From the NCBI GenBank assembly GCA_958430865.1, contig CAUDNR010001546.1, positions 23,237-87,236 on the forward strand: a DNA stretch of 64,000 bases, given 5' to 3'. Position 1 is the stretch's first letter; each line of letters starts with the position of its first letter. The notes under the pieces are model-generated. The model was given only the letters and a program-made list of their open reading frames with translations, ran no database searches and was not told the DNA's origin. Origin of the DNA: Entrophospora sp. SA101. Its lineage: Eukaryota; Glomeromycota; Glomeromycetes; Entrophosporales; Entrophosporaceae. This document shows positions 23,866-37,620 of the stretch, in pieces. Made by a program: the position numbers and the translations under genes.

Positions 23866-25634
23866 CCACAAGTACCATTTCATCATTATCATCAAACAGT
23901 CAACACCAAGACAATGATTTTTTTTCCTATAAGGAAACACATTGGCAATTTTATATTGGAGATCAACGTATTCCACTTGATATGACAATTTATGCAGCTA
24001 TTCATTGGTATATTACAGCTGATTCCAAATGGGACTTGGATCAACAATATGAGATAGAGTTAAAATATTCAAGTGAACCATATGTTGTAGACCCAAATTT
24101 ACCACCTAAACTTGATTGCAAAGTTATTGAAAAAAACAAGTCAACATTGGAACTTTTAAAACAATTACACTGGTTGTACACTAATACAATTGAAGATGAA
24201 AGTTATCAGAGCAATTTATTTTTATTTAAAAATATGGAGGAGCTTTTAAATAAAAAATTAAAAGAGCCAATAGCAATTTTGACAGGAATATATCCAATTT
24301 GGGTATATTCTGTTTTTCATAACTATCGATTCTTAGTTTCAGGAAGGAATCAATTCAAATTATTTAAGGCACAAGTTTTTGGTATACGTATGTATAATGA
24401 GCGAGATCAAGATATATCTGGATTTTCTAAAAAGGAATTTAATATGATTAAAAGAATGTTACCAATTTGGAAAGACAAAGAAATACAAACACGTGATAAA
24501 GTGTTTGATTGGGCATTGAAACGACTTGAAAAGGTGACCAGTCTTTCAAACAAACTTAAAATCAAATTTAGAGGATTAGGAGGAGTAGGCCTTGGAGTTA
24601 CTCGTGATTTCTTTACTATTTTGTCAGAGGAATTTTTCAAGAAAAATAAAAGAATGTGGATTAATAATAACTCGGTGGTATGTGAAGGGGAATTTGTACA
24701 ACCATATAAATCAGGATTATATCCTGCACTAATTGGAGATGAAGGAGAACTTAATAAACATATAGAAGGAGATGATGACAAAGAAAGTAATGGCAATGAT
24801 TTTAATGATGATGATAATGATGATGAATATAGTAAACTTTTAAATAATTTTAAATTATTGGGTACACTTACATCAGTTGGTATATTTAATAATTGTATAG
24901 TGGATTTAAATATGAGCAAAATATTTTTAACACTATTATTGAAAGATTTAAACGAAAATATAAAATATGATTATGGTATTGATGAAATAGAAGGGTTGTA
25001 TGAGCCATTGGTTAGAGAATTAAAAAAATTTAAATCAACAGATGATTGGCCAGATTTTTATATACCATCACCACCAGCATTTAATGAGATTAACTTTGAG
25101 GAGGAGGAAACTGGTAAAACAGTAGCAAAATATCAAAATATTTTTATAGAGTATTTTTTTAATACAGGGATAAATAGACAAATAAATTGGTATAAATTAG
25201 GATTTGAACATTTGTTTCCATTTAAATATCTTAAATATTTAGCACCGACACCAACTGAGTTTACTTATTTCTTTTGTGGTAAAACCAAGGAAGATTGGAC
25301 ATTAAATACACTACAAAAGTATGTTCAAAAGAAAAATCAATCACCAATAAATGATAAGGATTATACGATGATATTAAGGATTATGAGTAATCTTGATAAG
25401 AAAGATCGTAGGAAATTGTTAAGATTTGCAACTGGTTGTACAAGACTTCCAATTGGTGGATGGGAAGTATTGGGGCTTAATCTTGATGCATTTCCGATTG
25501 AGGAAGCACATTATTATCCTGTTGGTAGAACATGTCATAATTGTATTATAGTTCCACCAAATAATGAAGAAGCAGAATTAAAAAGAAAATTAATTTATGC
25601 AATTTATAATCAAGCTGAAATAGATAGAGATTAA
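22179..25634 (+). CDS. HECT-type E3 ubiquitin ligase, copy 2
   Basis: Translates to the same 1151 residues as copy 1, with catalytic Cys 1119 intact and both Asp tracts of equal length. The other reading frames are also identical, so synonymous changes must be very few or absent. It should be functional if the copy is real; the 5' region with the palindrome and short repeats is also conserved. Confidence 0.88.
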
Positions 25635-25927
25635 TTAACAGGAATTTTATAAACAAATATAAATTAAATAATTTTTATTTATTTTTGATAGAATATATAT
25701 ATATCAATACATAGAAGAATTTTTTATGTAAATAAGGAAACAATATTAATAAAAAAACATTACTAAATTGTTGTATTTTTTAAAATAAATTTATTATTAT
25801 TATTATTATTATTCAATGTAGTAATTTATGTGAATAATTTTTGTATTACAGATTCTAACCAAAAGAAAATTACAAAAAAAAAAAATTTTTCCAGTAATTA
25901 ATCAAATGATAATATATATATTTAATA

Positions 25928-27102
25928 CTATTTATCACAATAATCTATATTATTGTTGTTGCTATTGTTATTGTTATTACCAGCAGCCTGATATTCAGTT
26001 TTCAATTGTTTTATTTCTTTATATGAGGGAGAATCTTTATAAGCAATGCCAGCTTTCATAGCAGCAGCTATACCAGTGAATAGAACGTTACCAACTTTTT
26101 CATGAACATTATATTGTTGATCAATCTCAAAAGCCAAATTTATACCAGATCTTGAAATTTCCCAAGCTTTATCCTGTAAGCCATAAGTTTCATCGATATT
26201 TTTGATTTTTTTCATTGTATAATTTACAGTAGCAGTGATGGCATCAGGTATTGGTGATTGTTTTAAAGCAACTGCGCCAGTAATAGCAGCTTGGATTATA
26301 TGATCTGATATTCCAGCATTATTGATGTCGTTACTGTGATGATCATCATTGTTGATGTTGTTGTTATTACAATTTGATGAGTGATATTTATTAAAAGAGT
26401 CAGAATCAACGCAGCAAGATTTATGATAATTATTTTGATAAAGATTTGGATTCTTTGAATCTGATGACTCACTGATCATCTCTTCAGATAATCCGGCACG
26501 ATCAATAAAGTCTCGTAATTTAGTTTTTAATGCATCTTTTCTTGATTGATCGGCGTGAACTTTTATAATTTTAATTAATAAAATTAATAAAATTGATTGA
26601 TTGATTAATTGATTAACTAAATAAATAAATAATTTTTTTCAAAAATTAATTAAAAATTATTATTACTTGGCATAGCTTCCAACATATTCTCTAAAGCAGT
26701 GAGATAAAGATCTAGTGCACATTCATGATTTCCTTGATGATCTTCTTCGACAGCAAAAGCAGAAAAGGCAATAGCTTGATCGATTTTCTTTCTATTCATT
26801 CTGTTTGATGGTTTTTTTCTACGAATAGGCTGAGGCATTTGGTTTGATTGAATAATAGAGGTATTGTTATTATTATTATCCCCATAATCATAATTATTCA
26901 TGTTTATATTATCGCTAGTATTATCAAGAACATTGTAAGTTGAATTAAAATTTGTGGATTGTTTTTGCTGAGCCCTAGGTTGAATATGTTTATTATTATG
27001 AGTTAGTTGTTGTTGCTGTATTGGAACTGCTTGTGTTGTTACAGAATCTGATTTTTGGGATTGTTGTTGATTTTGACCAAATATACCAACTAACGGTAAC
27101 AT
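25928..27102 (-). CDS. MIT-domain protein, copy 2
   Basis: Exons 27102-26667 and 26559-25928, same intron and same 355-aa product as copy 1. Convergent with the HECT gene. No difference seen. Confidence 0.78.
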
Positions 27103-28388
27103 GATTAAAGAAGATTGGAGTAATTGAGTTTGTAAAGTGGAAAGAAGAGATATTACTAAATAAACTTTACTAATAGTTGTTAATTGAGTAGAATTGTGAC
27201 AATAACGATGTTGATAAGTAGAATCTACCGTTTTTTTTTTCGAATAAAAAATAAAGATTTTTATTCGTTAAATGGTTATTTGTTAAAAAAGTTATCTTAA
27301 AATGCAACACAACATTTGTTTTCGTACACGTGGATAATAATTTAACTTACTTACTATTAACTGTTTGTTTTCTAATATTTAAATTATTTAATTGATAAAT
27401 ATGATTTTAAAGTTCAGGAGAGAATAAAATTCTGGTATAAAAGATTTTTTAAAAAATAAAATTGTTCTTTTTATATTTTTTTTTTTAAATTTTGAAAATT
27501 TTTATTAGAACATTTATTTTGATCTCTATTCATTTGATTTTCATGCGAAAAAAATTAATTTGTTTTGATTTTCATATGTTCATTATGTTCATTATATTAA
27601 AAAAAAAAGAACAATTCCATGATTATTCATTTTTTAAAGGTGATTTGAACATAGAAAACTTTTCTTTTTATGTATATGATCTGATTTTAAATTATTCATG
27701 CATATTTAATTATCTGCAGTATTGCTCTACCCAATCTACACGAAATAAATGACTACTGCTGCATTTTTGGAAAATAAGATTTGTATGAAAAATTTTACTT
27801 TTTGTTGCAACTGATAAAGTGCATTTTGAAAAATTATCATCATTATTGTTTAAAAAATAAAATAAAATTTAAAATAAATCTTGAAAAGAAAACACCACAC
27901 GAAGCAACAAGGATTTCTAAAAGATGTTATAAATAACATCAGAATTCAGTGAAATGCCAGATTGGTTAGAAAACCAAAAAAATGCGAGGTCTCATATATT
28001 GAAGCTATAGCAATAATAAAAGTTATAATTTATCATAGAAATAATAATAATTTAATTTTTAAGGATAGAATATAAAAGAAAAGGCAGTATATGTGACATT
28101 GAACTTTCTAAAAATTTAAAATAATGTCAAAATTTTGATAAACCTTTATACAAAAGTAGAGATTGGGCATCATGGTGAGTTTTTCTTAAAAAAAACTTTT
28201 TTTTATTAGGTGAAAATATTCATAATAAAGTTATTTTAAATTAATCAATTAACATGTTGATTTTTAATTTAATTGGTAAAATTGTTGATGAGAAATATGC
28301 AAATAAAAGTTATATTCAAAGGTTAATTTATTGATTATTTTAAAAGCTTATATAGATAACCAATTATTTATATTTATATATTTATAGG

Positions 28389-28495
28389 CTAAACTTTATG
28401 CTTTGAGTAAGGAATCATTATTGCAGACACCAAACTTGAGTTTGGGATTGATTCTGATGGACAACCCATTTTAATAGATGAAGCACTAACTCCAG
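28389..28495 (+). pseudogene. ADE1: SAICAR synthetase exon remnant, copy 2
   Basis: Same remnant as at 7851-7957 ([13 protein letters not shown] core, GT at 28496). The shared decay shows the exon was already broken before the block multiplied. Confidence 0.68.
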
Positions 28496-29557
28496 GTATA
28501 CATCACTGTTTACAACAATAACATAATAACAAATAGAAAATTTAATAATTAATATTAAAATTTTAATTTGTATTACCAAGAAATTAACAGTGCAAGACAT
28601 CTAGTCCCTACAATTTTATTGGTCTTGCGTGACCAAAAAATCAAGATGTAATTTTGAAGTAAAGACCTTTTCTCTACAAAGTTGCATCTTGATATGTCAT
28701 GTGGAGGAATTAAGCCTCAAAGTTGCACAAGTTTAACAAATTTACTATGTTACTCCCAACGTGATGTATTCGATTGGGGGTAACATGGCCTATGTAGATC
28801 AAAACTAGTTAATATATAAAATTTACTAATAAAATTTTTTCAATAAACATAAAAAAAAAATTGTATCTCCTCCTTCAAAAAAAAGATACAACTATGAAAT
28901 TAAGAGAGATTGTGATGGTAAACGTGCTGACAGAGAGTTTTTTAATTTTATTACAGTCAGGTATTTACCCAATATGGAAATCGATTCTGGAAAAATTCGA
29001 ACCCCCTCGTCGATCAATTCATATATGATTCATAGAGTTTACGTGATGCATCCATAACATGTAAACAAAAAAAATTTTATAATCAAATAAATATTATTCA
29101 ATTTTCTAAAATCAAAGAAAGTTAGGCATTAGGAATTTGTTTTTTTAAATAATTTTTTTGGATAAAACACAAAAACCAACTCTTAACACCTTATACTGTT
29201 TATTTGCTCAACAATATTCTAAAAGCTGGGTCACTGGGTCCAAGATTTCAAAAAATCAACAAGTTAAAAAAGGGGAATAGCCTTGTAACTTTACACAAAA
29301 ATTCTTTTTAATAATACTATTGGAAGAATAGATAAAATAAACCATTAGTTTCAGATTAACTAAGATCTTTCACAGTAAGTTCTGGATCTCAAATATGTTA
29401 GTTTAAAAAAGAGTGATTTTGTTAACCAACTTTACAAAATTTCTTATTAATAGTATCCATAGGAATATAGAACAAACTTCTAGTTTCAGATTATCAATTA
29501 ATATGCTCTAAATTTGCCTTTATCTAAATTTACAAATATTTAAATTGGATAAAATGA

Positions 29558-29883
29558 CCAAATAAATAACTATAAATCAGTCCCTTATAATTAAAAGCAA
29601 AAATTTTCTAACACAACCTTCCAAGTGGTTATAAGCGACTTTGTAGGGAACACTTTGACACAACTGTTGCTGTTGAATTTGCTTTAGTATGCATACTAGT
29701 TGAGTGATAATCTTAAAATAAGTGTAAAGAAAAGAAACACTTCTGACCTGGTGTAGAATAACCAATATTTAGGCTAGCCATTTCTTTTAATTGCTGTTAA
29801 AAGTCCCAATCTGGCTCTAAAAATTTTATTATGGCTTGCTATATGGAAAACAGAGATTTTTTTTTTTTGGACGATAATATAAT
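29558..29883. repeat. Dispersed repeat within copy 2
   Basis: Same as 9020-9345; relative of 19318-19655 in reverse orientation. Confidence 0.6.
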
Positions 29884-30192
29884 AAAATATAATTAAATGA
29901 TCAAGTTGCTTTTTAAGGGCTATATAGGAGCTACATTTCAAGCTTTGTGCAGTATTATTAGCCTTTATTCTTGGTTTAAAAGATAAATTTCAAATCAAAT
30001 CCACACTATTTGATTTTGACTCAGCCATCATAATTTCATTTTATTAATAAATTTACTAATATATAAATATACAACTATAACTAACAGATATCTATACAAC
30101 AATATACATAACTCATCATACATATGCACATGCACATGTTTATATAATATATAATATATATAACAGATAATATCCATTTAATAAATAGATTG

Positions 30193-32573
30193 TTAATTGA
30201 CAAGTATATACTGACTAGAGGAATTAAGTTCATTGTTTAAAACGGTTTTTAAATCTTTCCAAGCTCCATCATGATCATTACGATCTCTGTAAATAGAACT
30301 TCGTTCACATAATGCTAAAATGTTATCAGGTTCATTTTCTAACACTACATTCAAATCTATCAATGAGTGATTAATACATCCACGATAACATAATGCCTTA
30401 AGCTGGTCTTTTGTATATGTAATTTGTTCCTTTGGTTTTGCCTTTCCTAATCCTAATACCTTATCAAAATCTTCCAATGCTGTTTCTTGATTTCCTTTAG
30501 AATAATAAAGAACTCCTCTTGTAACACAAAATAATTCTTTATCTATTGTGCTATCAATTAGTTTTGTCAATTCTTCAATTGCTTCATCTGTCTTATTAAA
30601 ATATTGATAAATTTCCAACCTTTTGCAAATGATAATTTGATTTCCTGGTTGAAGTTTTAAGATTTCATATCTACATAATGTCAATAACAATCTAGCCCGA
30701 TCCTTCAAATATTCCAAATTCTTGGATTCTAATTTTACCAATTGGCTCCAATCATTTAATGCATCATAATATTGTCCTTGTGACTCATAAATTTTTGCTC
30801 TACGAAACAATACACCTTTATCTTTAGGATTTACTTCAAACACTTTACTTAAATCCAATATAACATTCTTATGATCACCAAGTTTCTCATAAATTGAAGC
30901 TCTTAATTCATATGAATTTGTATTCTCATCTAATTCCAAAGATTTATTGATGTCACTTAAAGCTTCATTAAATTTATTCATCTTATATAATGTTTCGCTT
31001 CTATCATGTAGAGCATTTGGATCATTTGGTTTCAATTTCATCACCTTATCAAAATCTTTCATTGCTTCTTCATACTTGTTTATTTTTGAAAAAGCTTTGC
31101 CTCGGTATCTATAACCTGAAGGATTATTTGGCTCAGTTGAGATTGATTTATCTAAATCTAGCATTGCTTCATCATATTTTTCACTTAATGTATATATTTT
31201 CCCACGATTTCTTATCAGTTTGGAATTTTTCAAATCCAGTTTAATGGCTGATGTTATATCTGACAATGATTTAGCATAGTCTTTTTGTTCTCTGTAAATT
31301 TTGGCTCTAGAAAGATACGTGGGAATATTTTTTGCATCAATTGATAATGCTTTATTCAAATCATTCAATGCCTCATCATACCTTTTCAAAGCTTTATAGA
31401 CTGTTCCTCTTTCAGATAACTTTATAACATCATTTGGAGATTTACTTAATGAATTATCCAATAAATTTAATGCCTCATCATGCCTATTTAATTGTGTATA
31501 GAGTTGGTTGATAAGTGTGGCAGCTTTAATATCATCCTTATCAATTTTCATTGCAGATTTAGCATCTTCTAATGCATCTTGGTATTGTCGTAAAATCTGA
31601 TAAATTTCTGCACGTCTTCTATATGTTGATGATTTGGGTTTCAAATTTAATGCTCTTGTATAATCATTTGATGCCTCTTTATATCTAAATAATCCTTGAT
31701 ATACTTGACCACGATTACTAAATAGAGATGCAGCAATGGTAGATTTAGGATTTGATAATAGATTACTTAATTGTTCTAAATCATTCAATGATTTTTCAAA
31801 TTCTTTTTTTAATTTAAACAATTTTGCTCTTTTTAATAAAAGTGAAGGGGTTTCAGGTGAGAGTTGTATAGCTTTACTGATATCATCAAATGATTTTTCA
31901 TAATCAGATATTTTCTTATGAACATTGGCTCTAAATTGTAAAGCTTCAATATTATTGGGTTCTATTGATAAAACAACATTTAAATCATCAATTGCTCTTG
32001 GGAATAATTGACTTTGATAATATATTGAAGCACGATTACTGAGTAGCCAAACATCTTGTGGTTTTAGTAAAAGCCCCGCATTCATATGATTAATCAATTC
32101 AAGTTGACCATCTTCGCGTTGTTTAAAATATTCAATACAAATTTTATGTGATTCAAGTGCCAATAATGGATCATTTGGATCAATTTTTAATGCTTTACAC
32201 AAATCATATATTGCCCCTTTTTTATCATTATAATCATGTTCCTTATAAAGTGTTAATCCGCGTAAATACAGAGCATTTGATTTATCTGGTTTGAGATTAA
32301 GAACTCTGTCCAAATCTTCAATTGCTCTTGATTTCTTACCAAGACCTATAAATACTTCAGCCCGATCACACCTATATGTACATGATTTGGGATGAAGCTG
32401 AATTAATTTTTCACAATGTTCTAAAGCTTCTTCATAATTTCCTGATCTGATTGCTTTAAGAGCTTTCTGTCTTGTTGGATTTAATTTCTTTGGTACCATA
32501 ACCCTAGTAAAAAATGACCCTCTTTGATTATTATGATTATTGTTGTTATTATTATTACTGTTGTTGTTGTTAT

Positions 32574-32604
<31 letters not shown>

Positions 32605-32784
32605 ATTGTTGTAGTTACTGTCACCACCGCACTTATTATTATTACTACCAATGAAACTAGTGCCACTACCATGACCATTAATATAAATGATTTTACCTTG
32701 GCTAATAATTCTAACTGTTTTATTCATAATACCACTACCACCTCCATCACCGCAACCACCATTTTTATTGTTATCAAATTCCAT
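30193..32784 (-). CDS. Large TPR protein, copy 2
   Basis: Identical 863-residue translation to copy 1, including the poly-Ser and poly-Asn runs encoded by trinucleotide repeats. About twenty TPR units. Upstream sequence matches until the 24-base difference about 230 bp before the start codon. Confidence 0.88.
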
Positions 32785-33478
32785 TATTATATATTTATAA
32801 TAAAGTTTTTTAAAAAATTGAAATAAGAAAAGAAACTGTTTATCGGAATTTGAAAAAATTTTATATACAAATTTGGAATTTTAAAAAAATCTTATTAAAA
32901 CAAAACAACCATCCCAGAATTATTTTCGCATATGCAATGTAAATTTTTATGGTAAAATTTAATAATAAATTGAATAATTTTAAACCATGATAACTTTTGT
33001 TTTTTATAATAAAATTAAACAAAACTTTTTATAATTTTATTGTTTAAGTCTTCTATAATAAAGTTACAGAGAGCTTTTTTTCCTATCTCATTTGGTTATA
33101 AAGTTTTCCTATTAGCAATCTTTTTTCAATTTCTTTAGAATATATAAAAAAATTTTTTTTTTATTTAGCAAAAAAAAAACTCTCTGTAATCTAAAAGCTT
33201 AATCTATTTACTATAATTTCTCTTAGTTTCATGTCTGTATCTCTTTATTTGAAGGCTCTGATACGATTTTTATTTATATAGTTTTTACATATATTCTTAT
33301 TTTTTAAAAAAAAGTTTGTTATTGATCGGCATTATGTTACATCAACTAATTTTGATTTAATCAGGGCATCTCACACCCCAATATGCGATGGCTAGGAAAG
33401 AGTTTATGTTTCAAATTTGCCCCTTGTTCTTACAGTTGAGACGAGAAAGAACCTTTGGATTCCAATTCAATGTTTATA

Positions 33479-34245
33479 CAGTCAAAGCTCGTTATAGTGG
33501 ATCGCGTTATAGTGGATTTTGCCTATAGTGGACTTTTTTTATTTCCCCAATTCTCTTTATAATAAAATTTGCTCGTTATAGTGGACTTTTTAATAAAACC
33601 TCTTTATTGTGTATAATGGACTTTTAAAAATTTTGATATAGTTCGTTATAGTGGAAATCATGCAATCTTTTACATTAATGGTTAATGTTAATGTGGTTTC
33701 TAAACGGCAATCAATGTGTTAACAAAATTATTTGTGCATTATCCTTTTTTGATGGCGGTAATAAAGTATTCTGTCTTGGTTAATTTTTTTAACAATAAAT
33801 TAATTTTTGTACGTTATCCTCTTTTTTAATGATGAAGAAATTATTAGGAACCAAATCCCAAGGTTGATGATTCTGATGAAGTGGAAGAAGTAGAAATGAT
33901 GGTTATTTCTGATAAAGAGGCATTAAATAGTTTAGAAAAAGTGATTCAATATTTAAAAAATCCACCATATAACTTTACAATTAGCTATCAAGAATTAAAA
34001 ATGATTAATAGTTTAAAATTAAAAATTCATAAACGTGTTCAGGATAATGCAAAACAACTTATGTTGGACAGTTTTTATTTACTACGTATATATGTGTTGT
34101 ACATTAATAAAATTTGATCTCGTTATAAGGGACTTTTCAATTTATTTATAATAAGTCCACTATAAAGAGATTTTTCTTTATAGTGGAAATTCGTTATAGT
34201 GGACAAAAATTCCTGGAATCAAGTGTCCATAACAAGCTTTGACTG
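33479..34245. mobile_element. Deleted Tigger/pogo-type transposon, 767 bp
   Basis: Left end CAGTCAAAGCTCGTTATAGT and right end ACAAGCTTTGACTG are inverted repeats, flanked by TA (33477-33478 and 34246-34247). Subterminal regions carry many copies of CGTTATAGTGGA, a layout typical of Tigger/pogo ends. The inside keeps only the last part of the transposase. It depends on a full-length relative elsewhere, if it moves at all. Confidence 0.88.
33857..34117 (+). pseudogene. C-terminal fragment of pogo/Tigger transposase
   Basis: Open frame from about 33857 without a start codon: DDSDEVEEVEMMVISDKEAL, then a helix with YLKNPPYNFTISYQELKMIN and IHKRVQDNAKQ before the stop at 34115-34117. An acidic linker followed by a short helical tail ending near KQxxLDSF is the end of fungal Tigger/jerky-like transposases. 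The DDE catalytic core is missing. Confidence 0.7.
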
Positions 34246-34627
34246 TATGCTTTTACACTAAATTTTCCATTAAAATTTTTCCAAGGATATCTTTAATCTA
34301 TTATATTGATGAAAATTGAAAGTTAGGCAATAGGCCTTCTAAACATCACATGAAGCGCAAATAAAAGAATTATATTGTTGGTTTGAGGATATATTTATTT
34401 GTACATATTGAAGAAGGCAATAACTGCAATAATTGATCAAAAGTGCAATAACAGATTATCCGGTTATCAATAGACTTCACGTGGCAACATACATATTTTT
34501 GGCTGGTATAATGAAATTCACTTGAATTAATAAAAATAATTTATATATGTAGATATTAATTCATAAATATTATTATTGTTATTATTTTTTAATTCTATGA
34601 TTAATTCCTTCTCATAATATATAAAAA

Positions 34628-35349
34628 TTAACCTATTTATATGAGAAGGGGAAAGAAGAAAATATTAGTTAATATTTAGAAAATAATAACAACAATAACA
34701 ATTATAATATATTTACGGTAAGATTTTTGGTATCTAAAGAAGATATTATAAATTAATATAAAAATAATATAGATATATATGTGCATGTGTGCAATAATTT
34801 TAAAATTCATCATAAAAATATAATACAAACCTTGCACGAGCACCAACACCACCAAACTTTTTAGGTTCACAACGACGAGGATCAGATACCAACAAGCTTC
34901 TGTCATACTGAATCAAAGTATTTTTAATCTCTTTTTTTTGAGCCTCGTCAACATACTTTTGATAATATGCTACAATAGATTTTGCAATAGCTTGACGAAT
35001 CGCATAGATTTGTGAGGTATGACCACCACCTTTTACACGTACTCTAATATCAACTTTAGCAAATTTATCTTGACCTAGGATTAGAATTGGTTCATAGACT
35101 TTGAATCTCAAAATTTCTGGTTCAACTAAATGTAATGGTGATCCATTGATCTTGATTAAACCTTTGCCGGCTTTACAATGTGCCACCGCAGTTGCAGTTC
35201 TCTAAAAACAAATGAAATGATGAAGGTAAATTAGAAATTTTATAATTTAATAAATTTTAATTAAATTATTTGATGTTGCTCTTGTCACTGTATCAATTAT
35301 TATTACAAACCTTACGACCATAGGTTTGAACAGCTTGTACTTGTGCCAT
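34628..35349 (-). CDS. rps16: 40S ribosomal protein S16 (uS9)
   Basis: Structural protein of the small ribosomal subunit. Exons 35349-35311, 35201-34831, 34733-34717 and 34632-34628 have GT-AG borders and compatible phases. Together they give 143 aa, the usual fungal length, starting [20 protein letters not shown] and ending in the conserved tail ARYQKSYR. The third exon is 17 nt and the last coding exon only 5 nt (end of the Arg codon plus TAA). Reading through either small intron would replace the tail that contacts the P site, so I prefer this model. The core motifs GKGLIKING and [13 protein letters not shown] are intact. It is the clearest housekeeping gene in the window. Confidence 0.93.
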
Positions 35350-37227
35350 TTTCAAAAAAAAAAAACTAAATCAGAGAGATCTAGAATTAATAATGAACGA
35401 ATATTTAGAACAATAAAGGATTAAATAATTAATAGAATAAACTAACTGAGATCAATGAATAAATAAAGTTCAATAATACATACCTTCTTTTATATTTAAA
35501 ATGATGAAAAAAAGTTTTTTTTATAAATGTCACATGTCCAATTATAATCAAACTTCTGTGAAACAAACGGGAAAATTTTATCAGCTTAGATCGTAGACGA
35601 GAGTGAGAGTGTGGAGAGTATGTTGATGACGAAGCATACGAAAAATTCTAAAATGAGGAGCTTGGTCTGTTTCAACCAATCTACTAATCTACCTCTGTGC
35701 TGGAAACCATTAAATTGCTCACATGTAAGAGAGCAAAAAAGGTTCTATGTGGAATATTTAATAGCGTGAGTAACTTCCAATTGGCATTTGAAGGCATGGA
35801 AAGTTATTGAAAATGTACTCTATGATTTTGGTAAAAAATGCAGTCATTTGCATCATCCTGATTCCAGTTTTAATGGAAAAAATTCTGATTTAAAAATTAA
35901 AAATTAAAATTATATAAATATGTAAATGAACTTAAATAGACTTTAGTATATAAGATATTGCATAACAATGAAATTTATATTAGAATAGTCATCTTTTAGA
36001 GTAATATCAGAATATATAGATTCTGCTTTAAATAATTTATATATACAGACTCACATGCAAAAAGGAACACATTTCTTTGAATGAATCAGATTAGTCTTGA
36101 TTTAGGATCTAGAAACACAGCTATTTCATAAAAGAAAATTCATAATTTATGTCAGAATGTTAGATATGGATTGATAGGTTTATTGGTTGATACGATTATA
36201 TTGTTTAATGACACATAAACATTTGAAACTACAACATTGCACATAATAATAAGAAATTTATATTAGAATGAAATTCATTTGAACTCTGAAATTTTTGGTA
36301 GTATAGTGAGTCACATTAACACATTAAATAAAAATTGATCAACTTTAAAGCTAGATAGGTGTTTTTATATGTTACATATAAAATTTTCTCAACAATAGGT
36401 TCTAGAACGAGTCAATAGCTATCAATATCATCTCTAATTTTTTTTTAGACAAGCATAATATTTCTCTATTTTAGATTTAAAGTTATTTGATGTGTTAGGG
36501 TAACCCGCACCATACAAATTAAAATGTTCATTTTATTGCAGTATGCCCCAAATGTGCATCATTGTGCTCTGTCACTCACAATTATTAAGAAATCAAACAT
36601 TTGCTGTATGATAAATAAAATGTAGATCACGCCAAATATAAGAAACAACAGTATCATTTTCGTCAATCCAAGTAAAAGTAATAAAATTCTACAAGATCTT
36701 TACGTGTTTAAATAATTTTCATATTGTTACACGAAAGAATTTGTTCAATAAACGCGGTTATTGTATGAAGAATATTAATATTAATTAATTCCTTTAACTA
36801 ATTTTTCTAAATTTGTAGAATGAATCAATTTCCTGTCAAAATCAAAATTTTTGACCAGTGAATACTAGATGCGTTTGTCACAGTACAAATATCTAAGTGA
36901 GCGAGCTACCAACTTTAAATTCTCGATTATAATTAATTGGTTTGTGAAATTATTTTCTACAATCATTGCACATAAGCCCCACTTTTCCCTCCGTTTTGTT
37001 TATTTATACATAATTATAATTATTATTTATGCCTAAAAAGCATTAGACATTATTATATACTTCAAATTATACACACATATATAACATTCATTTGTTTTTA
37101 TTAATTACATTAATAAAATGTTTATCACACAAACTAATTTATTTATTTACATTTTCACCACGTTCTCCAAGGACATACTTCAACCAATGTTTCAAATCCG
37201 TCAATTGATTCAAATTCCTAAAAGTTT
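35350..37227. other. Upstream of rps16; no gene seen
   Basis: About 1.9 kb of AT-rich sequence. The first 250 bp should hold the rps16 promoter. The short TTTATTGCAGTATGCCCC stretch at 36532-36549 resembles the 3' repeat at 43776-43847, so part of this may be eroded repeat. No open frame looks coding. Confidence 0.5.
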
Positions 37228-37418
37228 TGGGATGCGACAAGCAGAAAGGGATCTGCATTTGACTAGAGTGTTTTTACAACTTTAAAGGAAAGTCTATTAA
37301 GCTAAGTGGGTATGGTTTCTAAGTTAACAATGTTCACCGAGGCAGATTTCATATAGGCGTGACTTTAACTCAAAATCAATAAAGTACCAATGGGTTCCTT
37401 TCTGCTTGTTGCACCCCA
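37228..37418. mobile_element. MITE-like element, about 190 bp
   Basis: Left end GGGATGCGACAAGCAGAAAG and right end CTTTCTGCTTGTTGCACCCC are inverted repeats of about 22 bp with two differences. No coding capacity. A TTT on both sides could be a short target duplication. Family not assigned. Confidence 0.7.
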
Positions 37419-37502
37419 TTTGCGAGAAATTCCCCAACTATATATTAATATATAAAAAAATCTTTTTCATCCTTAGAAAATATTAGCCTATATTCTTTAA
37501 CG

Positions 37503-37568
37503 GTCCAATGAAAAGTACAGGGGACAGGGATCTGCAAAATTCGCCTGTCCCCTGTGCTTTTCATTGGG
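37503..37568. repeat. Foldback repeat with 25-bp arms
   Basis: Arms CAATGAAAAGTACAGGGGAC (from 37506) and GTCCCCTGTGCTTTTCATTG (to 37566) flank a 13-nt loop, with one mismatch in the stem. It would form a strong hairpin if transcribed. Possibly a tiny foldback transposon; no repeat of it was noticed elsewhere in the window. Confidence 0.65.
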
Positions 37569-37620
37569 TCGCGTGGTCGATCGATCAACAATCTTTTTTA
37601 AAAAAATTTTTATAAAAAAA

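Larger units (their letters stand above)
21351..33383 (+). repeat. Large duplicated block, copy 2
   Basis: Begins at the contig start within the Tc1 terminus (21351-21421) and continues as copy 1 shifted by 20538. The right end differs: about 24 extra bases near 33010 (a duplicated TTTTTATAAT context), then SNPs shared with copy 3. Homology to copy 3 persists through ACACCCCAATA at 33383, beyond the point where copy 1 ends. Confidence 0.95.

Noticed and set aside
34676..34906. Hydrophobic 76-aa ORF overlapping rps16
   Set aside because: It is the read-through of rps16 introns; spliced reading restores the conserved Rps16 tail.
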